Shown here piece by piece: positions 46,274 through 58,383 of a DNA stretch of 64,000 nucleotides. The first letter of the stretch is position 1. The number at the start of each line of letters is the position of its first letter. The DNA is taken from positions 15,106,938 to 15,170,937 of the forward strand of contig NC_081154.1 of NCBI RefSeq assembly GCF_958295425.1, written 5' to 3'. Below the pieces are notes generated by a model that did no database searches, had not been told where the DNA came from, and saw only the letters and a program-made list of their open reading frames with translations. The DNA comes from Solea solea. Lineage: Eukaryota > Chordata > Actinopteri > Pleuronectiformes > Soleidae. The position numbers and the translations under genes are program-made.

Positions 46274-49200
46274 ATGGCGTCCCTGTGCAGCCTCTCCACC
46301 TTATTTCCTATCCAGAGTCAGCTGGACTTGGCTTTAGATGAGGCTACGACGAAGCAGGAGGAAGAAACTCTTGTGCTGCAGTACTTAAAAGACTTAGACG
46401 AGAGAGGAGACCTGAAGATACCAGATTTCCCCACAGGTTGGACCATATTTAAGCTGCAGCTAGCATAGTTAGCATTGTGTCTCACTCAGCATTCCGGCTG
46501 TTGAAAGTTTAGTCAACAGTACATGTCTGTACATGAGTCTGAGGACAGCAGTTTCTGTCATACATACAGAAACTGTGTTCTCTGTGGGCAATAAGTCATT
46601 ACTTATACAGTATACATGCTGCATTACTTACGGTATCATTTTGGCTTCAGCCCTGTAACTTACCACTGAAAGTGAATCAATATCGAATATGTACTACAGC
46701 CCAACGGAGGGTGTTATGCATTTTATTCTTGATTTATTTCACAACTAAAACTTTATTTTTATTTATTTATTTATTTAATAAAAAATAGCTTGTACTGCAG
46801 TGTCAACAATTAAAACAGTGGTGTCCTATGCGAATGTCCACCTTGATAGCTAAGTGTGTTGCTGTGGCTCCTTTTCATATTACAGATGTATAGCAGTTTC
46901 ACCAAATCTGTAACCTTTAAAACCTCACACATTTTCTCTTGAGTGATATTTAAATATCTTAAAATTCAATATAAAGTCTAAAAATCTATACAGATATTCA
47001 TAACCTTTCTATTGTTTGCACAATAATGACAAGTAATCCATCAAATGTGTCACATAATTGTGTGGAACCTAGATACAGCTGTGGAATGTCACACACTGAT
47101 GCATCACTTTTTTACAAACCATTGATTGTCTGTACTTTTATTTTAGATTTTTTTTAACTTAAAATGTGATGATATAATTTGTTAATATATAATATTTTCT
47201 ATCGTAATATCAATACTATTTCCTCATCCTAAGGTTAGAAGCATGTCATAAACCTTTCCTGAAACAATGGCAATTGCATAATTGGAAGAATTAGGCCTTC
47301 TTGTACTGTTGTGAAATAATTCACTGAATGAGTACAGGATTCTGGTGTCCAGTAGAAGTTACTATGTTGGCAGTATCTCACCACACCAGTAGAGGGGGAT
47401 CTACAGCAGCACATCCCACCATAATGAACATGGCCTTATAACAGGGCTGTATGTCTTTAATGGTTGTCTTTGTCCAGGTCATGTATCCTCAGAAGTGTAA
47501 GATGGTACACAGTAGGGCTGCAATGAAATTAATCGCCAACTATTTTGATAATCAATTTATCGGTTTAAGTATTTTAAGTAATCAAAACAACAACATTTTG
47601 AATATTTATTGGTTTATTTGCTCCATATTTTTTTTATTACACAAACCAAAATTACTCTGTTTTAATGAATTATTTGTTATATGAAGCAAATAAACCAGAA
47701 AATATTCACATTTAAGAAGCTGAAAAATCAGAGAACCTGTTTTAATTATTGTAAAAACACTGTAACCAAAAAATCGATTATCAAAATAGTTGACAATTCA
47801 TTTAGTAATTGATAACTAATCAAAAATCGCTGCAGCTCTACTCCGTATAACAAAGAAATCATTAAAACTGCATACATTTGATTTTGGACAAAACCAGATG
47901 TTTGAGAACAATGTTTTCTGACATTTTATGGACAATGAAAACAAATTGAATAATTGACTAAATAATCAATCCATATTTACACCTCGTCTTGAGCTCTAAG
48001 GTCAAACAATCTGTTGCTCTTAGACATGCAGAAAACTCGACTCAATACCAGTATTTTCCACAAGTTATGGAACGGCTTACCCTTTCAAATTAAATGTGCC
48101 CCCACGACTGAACATTTTAAATCAACTTTAAAAGACCCATCTATTCTCTCTGGCCTTTCCTTTGAGATTAGAACATTCTATTCAGACAGATGTTACTAGA
48201 TTTTACTACTTCATTATTTTACTTATGTCAGGATTTGCCGTGTTTTATGTTCTTGTTGTACCTTTTTACATCGCAAAGCACTTTGTTCAACCCTGGTTGT
48301 TTTTAAACGTGCTATAGAAATAAAGTTGACTTGGAAATGGGGCTTGAGTTTTCAAAACTACATGGATTAAAATGTAAATGTCTTTATCTTTAGTTCAGTA
48401 CATGGTGAGATAATTCCAGTGTTTTCTTCAGCTCAGTTTGAGGATTGTAAAATTTAGTCTCTACCAACAAGACTCAAAAAGGGTGCTTGCTTTAAATATG
48501 TCATATTGTACATCTTGCATTGCTGTAAAATGTAATTACCATTACCTAATTACCATACTATGTTCTTTACAGAGGCATCAAACTGGATAAAACTTAGTTT
48601 TAGGACACATGAATAAGAGAAGGACTATGAGATAATTTCTTTTTGCTGCTGTTGAACATCAGAAAAGCATTTCATAATTTATGCAGCAGATAAACTGTAA
48701 TCTCTCTTAAACAGAGATTTCTTGAGACATTGAACTCCATTAAGTGGATTCTTTCTCCATTGCGTGTGCATACATCTTTCTAAAGATGGAAACATGAGGG
48801 ATATCTCCATCTGTTACTTAACCTTGTTTTATCCTGGTCAGGTTTCAGTATGATTAAGAATTATCTTTCATTGAAAACATTTGTAAAGCAAAGTGGGCAG
48901 TACATCCAAATCAGGAATGCCATAAGTTCATGTGGAGGGAAGGACTGTTATCTTCAGTAATGTATTTTAATGTGGATGTCAGTGTGGTATAAGTATGATA
49001 ATGAAGTGTCATGAATGTTAACAGACCCAGTCTGGAGTGCATGTGAGGCAACAGTGTATAAAAAAAACAAAAAAAACAACGTATCAGACACAATCTCATT
49101 TACACTTTTAATAGCTTCATAATAACCTGTCTGTCTATAGTAATTATTTTAATAAACCCCCTCTAATTGTCCAACATTTGTTCATGACATGAGCACTGTA

Positions 49201-52200
49201 TCAGGCCTGAGGTATTTTGTGGTCACAGCCATTAGACTCTAAGTACCACAATGGACACAGTAAAGCATTTGCATACACTGTGACTAAACATATTTAGTAA
49301 GATGACAGCCTCATTTTCCACTCTGATTTGCTTCAGGCTTGGAATGGCTGAACACAAACGGGCCTCTGTCTTTGATCAACGAGCTGGCTGGCAAAGTTGT
49401 GCTGCTGGACTTCTTCACCTACTGCTGCATCAACTGCATGCACATCCTGCCTGATCTGCACCAGCTCGAGAAGAAACACTCTGTGGAAGGTATGGACTTC
49501 AGGAGTTTACCGTTAAGAGATTTGCAAGAGTTGAGAGAATATATATTTTGTAGATTATTTAGGGTTTCTCTAGTTTCCCAAATCATTCATTCACTATGTC
49601 TTGCTAATCTGTCAGGGCAGTTGGAGACAATCCCAGCTGACATTATGTGAGAGGCATGGTACACCATGGACATGTAACCATGATAAATACAGCAGGGGAG
49701 ATATCTTATCAGGAAAACACTGTTAGATTCACTATAGCATAAGATAAATATGTCAAGATGTTGCTTTAACTATGCCCCAGTGATATCTGTATTCAATAAA
49801 TAAAACAACATTGTGCTGATCTGTTTTACGACCAGGCCTAGGGGAAAACATATTAAATAAACCATTTAAAAGGTTTATTAAAACAAGCATGAGATGTCTT
49901 CTGACAGTCTGGGTGTGAGTGATTCAAGGTAAGTCCCCTGCAGCAGGGATGATCAGGCCTATTATACTGGAACCAGTCAGGATCCCAGGATCAAGCATGC
50001 ACACCTGCAACCCATCATCACACACTCCCAGGCAGACACATACACGCAAGGAAAGGGAAAACACGACCCTGGGGTCGTAAAAACTGCAATAAAGGAAAAA
50101 AAAACGTTACATCCCGGTCGTTTGATTTAAACTCTGCTAAGTGAGGAGTCTGAAATACAGAATCGACAGAAGGCATTGATTGACCTGTCCAGGGTGTACT
50201 CCGCGTTTCACCCTGTGTCATGTGGAGGATAAAGCGGTAGAAGATGAGTGAGAGAGTGAGACTACGGAACTGGCAGGAGCATCTCTGAAACAGTGCTGAA
50301 CCACAATACTGCCATGTGGCTATTCTTGAGTAATGCAGCTATCAAAACAAAGCAGAAGCCAATATTCATAGTCAGAGTCAAATTACAAATTATTCAATAA
50401 TAAAAATAATTGAAGAAAAGGAGGTAGTAATGCAACAGTACACATATACACATACTGTAAAAAACCAAGAAATTAATTAAAAATTAAATTAAATTATTAA
50501 ACTTCAAGTGTAAATTTCAAACGTGATGGATGAGCTATTTAATTATTAACTAACTCAATGCAAGGTTAAACCCTGGGTCAGGTATTTTGCTTAAAATATT
50601 GCAGGCTTTGCAATTTAGAAATTGCATTGTGTCATATCTTGAATTTGATTTGGAAATGAGAAACTGCTATGTGCTTAATTTGGGTTGTACATATGAAAGG
50701 AAAGGAAAGGAAAGCATCTCTATTGTCATTATACTGGTATTGTACAACAAAATGTCGAGGTCAGATGGAGGGTTGATCAGAGCCGCTGCGACTGAGCGCG
50801 CCACCACAAGGGACCAACCTGACCGAATGTAACTAACATTCTAACATGTTTTGATGGTGGGAAGAAACCGGAGAGCCCGTGGGAAACCCACGCAGACATG
50901 GGGAGCACATGCAAACTCCACACAGAAAGGTCCCAGACCAGGAATTGAACCCAGCACCTTCTTGCTGTGAGGCAACAGTGCTAACCACCATTACTAACCA
51001 CTGCGCCACCATGCCGCCCATTACATACATTATAGATTAAACATTTAGTTATTAAATAGAGAAGCAAAATAGGGCTGGGGACATTCATTTTACTACAACC
51101 TACTCCATACTTTCTCATTCCTATGCCATTGTCTTGTGTTTTCTTTTATTCATAGTAAATTAATAGATTAAATAATTAATATACACGTATATAAATTATT
51201 TGCATACACGGGAATGTACAACCCCAAAGAAATGACTGGTTCCTGCTTGTTAACCAAATAAACAGTATCTTGCTGTGCGGCACATTACTGTTGGTCTCTG
51301 TGCGTTGGCTGAATAAAAGGAGTAAAAAATAAAGTGTGTAAAAGAAAAGGTACCCGTGGTTCGTGCCTGCCAGCACAAAACACCGGTGCCTTTTCAAAGC
51401 GGACATTTTGACGGGTTATGAATTAAATGAATGATGGTTGAGGTCCATTTAGCTTCCTCAGTTTCAGGGTTCATGCTGGCTCATTGTCACACTGTCATGG
51501 TTATCCTGGCAACCTGAACTGAACAGAGCCATTGTTGATGTTATCAGTAACACCTGTGCCTTTCCTGCTGAAATACTGTATGTCAAACTGTCTGCTGTTA
51601 AAAAAAAAATGGCCCTTGTAAGAGGAAGAAGTCTGGCATGCTTTAAGAGAAAACGCTATTTTGCGTCATGGGACGATTCACTGGGGCAAAAAAAAAAAAA
51701 TGTTGTACATCAACTTGTCCTCATCTGCTCTAAGAGAATGAACACCCTTATCTCGACTATGAAGAGACAGTGACTAAAAATAATGTCGTAGTGTCAGTGG
51801 GTACAAGATAACTTTGGCCTACTGCAGCTCGCTGTGTAGTTCCTTTCATTTTGACAGTGCATGTAAATCAAAGTTGTATCCGACTGGCTCTGGTCCCTCA
51901 GGGGACCGTCTCAGAAAACTGCGATTCACTTGTGAGTGGAGCCAGCACACACACGCACGCACGCACGCACACACACATTGCAGTGCCACCACACACTGTA
52001 TTATCACACAGGCCTTATCTTTGGCACTGCCATGAGTACATTCTGCTGCTGTGGTCAGTGAGGTGTGGGAGCCACCCTGTCCGGTCACTCCCACCGTTCA
52101 CCCATCGACATCACAATCTGTGCTGCTTCTCTCCTGCTTGGCAGTTGCCGCGAATGACGAAATCCACTTCAGGCTGTGTGAGTGTTGAGGAAGTGTCGAG

Positions 52201-54092
52201 TAAGCAGCTCCATTCATGAAGGACTGAGGGCTTCTGTTTGCTGTATTATCACCTCAAGTGACTTAAAATACTGTTTGTGTACTGTTGTTAGGGCTTGTAA
52301 TTTTTATTTAATATCAATATAACTATATATAAATGTGTATACACTGTGCAAACACAGCGCATAATATATGTGTTTTATCTCGGTTTATTTTTCTACAATT
52401 ATCTGACATTTATTATGGTAATTATTGATATTGACTTGTCCAAACAAAACAAAACAAAGTGATTTTGCATTGTTGTGATTGTATCAAATTAATCACAGCA
52501 ACAACACACAGTGATAAACTGCTAAATTAATATAAGCAACTAATATGTGAGAATAGATTAAACATATTTTTTAGTCGTGGTTATTTTCATTTGCTATAAA
52601 TGTAAATGTGCATGTAGTGTGCAGCTTATCAGAAGTTCTTAAGCGGGCCAGGACCCCCAAGGATGTTGTGATACACAGAGCTGCGGTCCTGAAATGATTT
52701 TCACAATTCAAATACAATTTCAAAGCAATTAAAAACTAAATGGTCTGTTGAAATAGGGAATCATATTTTTATTTTCCAGTTTAGGCCATGCCGTAGAAAC
52801 AACTGCAGGCCCTGCCGAAATTAAATGTAACAGCACTTGCTCACATTGTTTGTACAATAAGCTTAGTCAGAAGTGTTTCATGATTACTTAGAAATTTTGA
52901 CCCATTTCAGCCTGAAGGCTGAACTATTTCCATAACCCTCGCTGAAAGCGTGAAGGAAAACCAACAGCTGGACCTTCAAGGGATTTAGTCACAGACCATA
53001 TCTGTTTACTTCCTTTTTACTGGGAAATTGTTGATGTGTGTGTGTGTGTGTGTACACGTGGTGTTTTTGTTAACTTGCAATTGATTGTTGTTACGCAACT
53101 TGTTGACATTGCGATTGAGAGAAAAGACTCCATAGCGATATTCATGGTGATTTCTAGATGGAAACGGATTTGAATAATTCACATCTTTTAAAAAGCGGCC
53201 ACTTTCAGTCGAGAAAGAGACATTGTGCTGTTTTGTAAAGGGCTGGAGTACAAAAAAGCAAACATGTGTTCCCAAAATGTTGTGTTTTTTTTTTTAAAGC
53301 ACCGTTCAAGCCACTTACTTTGTCCTGTTTGTGTCTCTCTTTCTCTGGCTCAGATGGATTGGTTATTGTTGGGGTACACTCTGCCAAATTCCCCAATGAA
53401 AAGGTCAGTGCCTTTTATTCATTATTTTGCCTTTTGCAAAGGCTTTTCTGCAAGTGTTTTTTCCCCTCTATGTTCATAACAACAATAAATCCACAAATGG
53501 TTTGGGAAAGCTGTTACACAACAATACTTACTTAAAGTGGCTTTGACAGAAGTCCGGATGATGGCTTTTATGTCTCTTCCATGAGAGAGATCACTGTGAC
53601 TGGCATTTTAGCTCCAGCCAATGAGAAGCAGAATGACGAGGCAAGGTCCTCGACTACTCACTACTTCCAGGAAGACACCAAGGGCTGGACCCCTAGCAAT
53701 AGCCTCCAAAGGCTGCGATACGGCCAAAACTCTGCAGCTAGGATGCTAATGAGGGCTTGTGAAATACAAACCACATAACACCTATCCTCAAGTCACTCCA
53801 CTGGGGTAATATACAAGGTCATTCTCCTCACTCATCAGTGCATACACGGGAACGCCACGTTCCCTCTGCTCCACCCATTCAAACTGCCGCCACATGTCCA
53901 GGACCAGGTTCGGCAGGGCGCCATGGGGGACAGAGCCTTTTGCATTGCTGCCTCACATCTGTGGAATGTCTTTCCGGAGACCTCGAGGGCTCCTTAATCC
54001 ACAGAGAGTTTTAAAAGAGGACTTAAAACTCTAATCTTTGGCAGGGCTTTTGATTGTTAAATGCTTATGCTTTTGTTATTTTCTTTTTAGGC

Positions 54093-54128
<36 letters not shown>

Positions 54129-57100
54129 ATAAACTTATGTATATAGATATATATATATATATATATACACACCGCTGCTGAATATGTCTTCCTGTTTTCC
54201 TTTTTCTGTGCTAAATATAGACTTACTGCCACCTGCTGTTAAGTAAAGTGATTTCCTCTCATGCAGGTGCAGAACCTAGATGCTGAATGTTGATCGGCTG
54301 TAAGAGATGTGTGTGCGTGCGTGCGTGCGCGAGTCCAACTTTTTTCACACACATGCCAGTCTAAAGAAGTGTCATGATTGGTCGTAACTCTTTGCCCTCG
54401 GCTGATTGTCGGGCCAGCGTGTCCCACGTTCTAAAATGCTCTGTAGTTTGAAGTTGGCAAAAATGGGGCATTGCTGCCAGTAACTCACCCTGGATTTCCA
54501 CTGGACGCGGAACGGCCGCGGAACGGCCGCGGAACGGTAGCCGTTGCAAATCGCTTCCATTCTAATCAATGTGAGCATTCCCACCGGCCGCGCTGCGGCG
54601 CGGATCAGCAGCGGCCCAGAAGCGGCTCGCCGCGCCGCAGCGCTATCGATAGGAATCAGTTCTATTTTTTCCGTTGCCGCTGCTGAACCTCGTAAATTTC
54701 AACGAAGCAGATCGCACAAGACAGGAAGTCCGACACAGTATCAAAGTAAAACACTTCCGCCTCCCTTTCAAAATAAAACACAATACGCAGGTCACAACTT
54801 CACCTCAACGTTACGGTGCTCCCAGGTCAACAGTCATTTGATCCGAGGGTCTCGGAGACAATGGACGACGAGAGACTGATTATGGAAGTGGAGAAATGAA
54901 AGAAGCTGTGTTGTTGTTGTTTCCTTTATACACACAGTCTATCGCGGGATCTCGCGTCCGTTCGAGATTATCGCGCGATCTTCCGTGAATACCGCTGGCT
55001 CCCAAGGCTCCGCGCCGCTGCCGTAACGCGCCCGGTGGGGATTGACGTTTGGGAGAGGACGAAGCAGAACCGCGCCGCGGCCGTTCCGCGGCCGTTCCGC
55101 GTCCAGTGGAAATCCAGGGTTACAGCCACTTACATGAGCAAAAATGCACATTTAGTTTGTGTATATGTAGGTTGAATGTAGTTGTTTAGATGTAACTTCC
55201 AGATAATGTGGGGCAATAGGGGTTGTTGTCATCGTTTACCTGTTTTGCAGGTAGTGATACAAATATTCAGAAGTTTTCTGTTGACCACCTTTCTTTAAGT
55301 TTGTTATTAAGTTAATGCAACATAGATATTGAGTCTCATGAATATTTTTTGGATTGGGTGTAAATTAAGAGTCTGGTTAGCCCTGTAGGGACATCATAAT
55401 TGCTTCACCACCCTTAAATCAAAACAGCTTTAGTTTTATATTTGTAATTTTGCACCAGTATGATGATTTTCTTTCATACAGCTTTGGAATTGTATGGATT
55501 TTAATAATAATCCAGCAATGTATTCAGAATGAGTCATAACATGTTCAAATATGTTAATTATATGTACATTTATTTTAGTTTATTCAGGGTTTTTTTGTTG
55601 TTGGTATTTGTCACCTTTCTTAGGTGCTGGACAACGTTCGCAGTGCCGTTCTCCGCTATGACATCTGCCATCCAGTGGTGAATGACAGCGAGGCCCGGCT
55701 CTGGAATGAACTGGAGGTGTCCTGCTGGCCCACGCTGGTCCTGGTTGGACCACGTGGCAACCTGCTCTTCTCCCTGGTGGGTGAAGGCCACCGCGAAAGG
55801 CTGACACTTTTCACTGACAGTGCCCTCCGTTACTACAGGGAGCAGGGTCTGTTAAAGACTCACACATTGGGGATCAAGCTTTACAGAGACTCCCTGCCTC
55901 GAAGCATCCTGTCTTTTCCTGGGAAGGTGGCTATAGACATCAGCAAGAAAAGACTGGCCATAGCAGACACTGGACATCACCGGATTTTAGTGGTGGATTC
56001 TGCTGGGAATCTCTTACATGTTATAGGAGGTAAGAAATGCAATACAGAACATAAATGCACCTCAAAAAAAGAACAACATCCTTTATGTGTTAATGCTTTG
56101 TGGATCTGTACAAATAAAACAAACACTGGAGCGATACTGAGATTTCTGGATTGCTCACATGCCTCAATAACCCTCAGAGAAGCCACATGGTTGTCTTGTG
56201 TTGTCCCAAGACCAACGGAGAGGTTGGCAACAGCAGAGACTAATGCATGCTGGTAACTGGCATTAAGTCTGGACAAAAAAAAACACACAGGACTTGTTCT
56301 ATTTTTTTGTGGATTGATTTTTACCCTGTGTGCACAAAATTCTGTCACAGGGCCTGAAAGTGGGAGACAAGATGGAGACCTGTCTGAAGCCTCCTTTAAT
56401 TCCCCTCAGGGCGTGGCCATTAAAGGAGATGCAGTTTATGTCGCTGACACAGAAAACCACCTGATCCGAAAGGTATTGTCCGAAAGCGTTTTTTTACAAA
56501 TATATTATTCATCTTGGTGACTGTCCCCCCCCCAACCCATGTCTGAGCTGGTCTCTGTTTGTGGGTTTTAAGATTGACCTTTTAGAGGGAAGAGTCAGCA
56601 CCTTAGCTGGCGTGGGAGCCCAAGGCATGGACAAAGAGGGTGGGGCCATGGGACCTCAGCAGCCAATCAGCTCTCCTTGGGATGTGACTCTGGGCACTGC
56701 TGGTGAGTGTTGTGGAGCAGTGTGGAAACCTGAAGGGCAACAGTTTATTATCTGTCCCCTCCCTGCCTGCCCTTGCTTTTACCGTCTGCCACACAGAACT
56801 CTGTGCTTCTGTTCTGCTGATGGTATACTTTCCGCATGCCACTGTACAATCAATAACACCAGAGATAGACATCAGCCCCTCCTTTGAAATTGCCTCACCA
56901 TTGTTGTTGTGTTCATGCCTGTTTTGTAGGTCATAGTTCAGGCAGATTGAGGAGACGGTGTAGGTGACAACGTTTCACGCCCTGAGCTTTGAATTCTGCT
57001 GTTATCACAGCCTGCCGAGGTGTTTTTTGGCACAACGTTTATTTAGGGCAAATACGTCATTCAAATATATACAGTACGATACATTACATATATGCTCTGA

Positions 57101-58306
57101 ATAAAACAAATTCCATTTTTTATGCAAAGTTCATAGTTTCCGAGCTTTACACGATCCACTTTTACATCAGTTGTGCTTGAAGTTCATGCCGTGTGTTTCA
57201 GTATTGTTAGCAGAGAGTAATACGTGTCTTCATTTTTGAGATGATAATAATGAAGCTAATTATGATCTTAAATAATGCGTATATCACACATCACATCTGG
57301 GAATCTACACAGGAGGACAGACAATTGAATGAGCTAATAAAGCTATTAGAAGTGGGAGCTGGGAAGTAATTAATGGGAGAAGCCTCTTTCACAAATCCCT
57401 CCTAAACTAAGACTATTTATTTTATTTATTCTTTGATTCACATTCAAAGCTCAGTCCATCCTTATAACTTCTTTTTATTCAGACTCCCTTTGTTTGTATT
57501 GATTTATTTTATATGAACGAAACTGTTTCTTAAAGTTTTTTAAACTGTAGCTTGGGAATCTTTCTTACCCTTTTTTTGTGTGCATCTTCTCATCAGCCTT
57601 TGCATTTTGTCAAACATCACTCAGACACACCTGCAGATTCATTCAGACCAGCAGGTCCCTGAGACGCACTCATGTACAAACCTCTCAACAGCAGATGCGG
57701 TACAGTAGGTACAGTAAGTACCGCATCTGCTGTTGCCTAATTTAGCACCGCTGTTAATCACCCCCTGCTTGGGCTCTTATCATTTATACATGTAGAAACA
57801 AGTGTATTATGTAATGCTTTAGCTGTGGCTCTTAACATATTTTAAGCTTTAAATAAATGAAATTGCAGCTTGACCAAAAACAATACCCACATCAGAAGAA
57901 AATGTGTTTATTAAATAAAGAAAATGTGTGACAAAATTACATTATAAAGTTTTATAAAGTAAGATTCCTTGGCCTATGAAAACACTTAGCATCAAACTCT
58001 AATGTATAAATCCTGTTGCCAAAACGCTGCTAGTGTTGCTTCCCCCCACTAAAATTGTATTGTTTTGGTGTAAATTGGGCAGCATACACAAACACACAAT
58101 AAACAAAATTAAGGAAAATGCAGTTTACGTGCGAGAGGGATGGTGATTCGCTTGTTAGATAATAAGATAATAAACAGGGAGGGAGATAATGATAACTACT
58201 GAACTTAAGAAAAATACCCTGACATCGCTCTTAGCGTTGTCTTTGATATAGAGAGAGAAGGAGCAGACGAATCAGCTGATTTCTCCGTATGTGTGTGTGT
58301 GTGTGT

Positions 58307-58383
<77 letters not shown>

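Larger units (their letters stand above)
46437..49336 (+). other. nhlrc2 intron 1 (2.9 kb)
   Basis: No exon was seen. It contains a MITE with GGGCTGCA/TGCAGCTC ends (47513-47840) and an L2-type LINE 3' end (47985-48336). Confidence 0.6.
49490..53353 (+). other. nhlrc2 intron 2 (3.9 kb)
   Basis: No exon was seen. It contains a retroposon-like tail near 50130-50250, an AAAGG-linked repeat (50695-50780), a common fish repeat (50850-51020), the second dispersed repeat (51396-51600), an ACGC/ACAC microsatellite (51947-51977) and a (TG)n tract (about 53034-53053). Confidence 0.6.

Noticed and set aside
54544..54879. 111-codon open frame inside the Harbinger-like element
   Set aside because: Arg/Ser-rich translation of GC-rich subterminal sequence; does not match a transposase.
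57686..57735. Calling the 18-bp hairpin a microRNA gene
   Set aside because: Stem is too short for a typical pre-miRNA and no seed family was recognised; reported only as structure.
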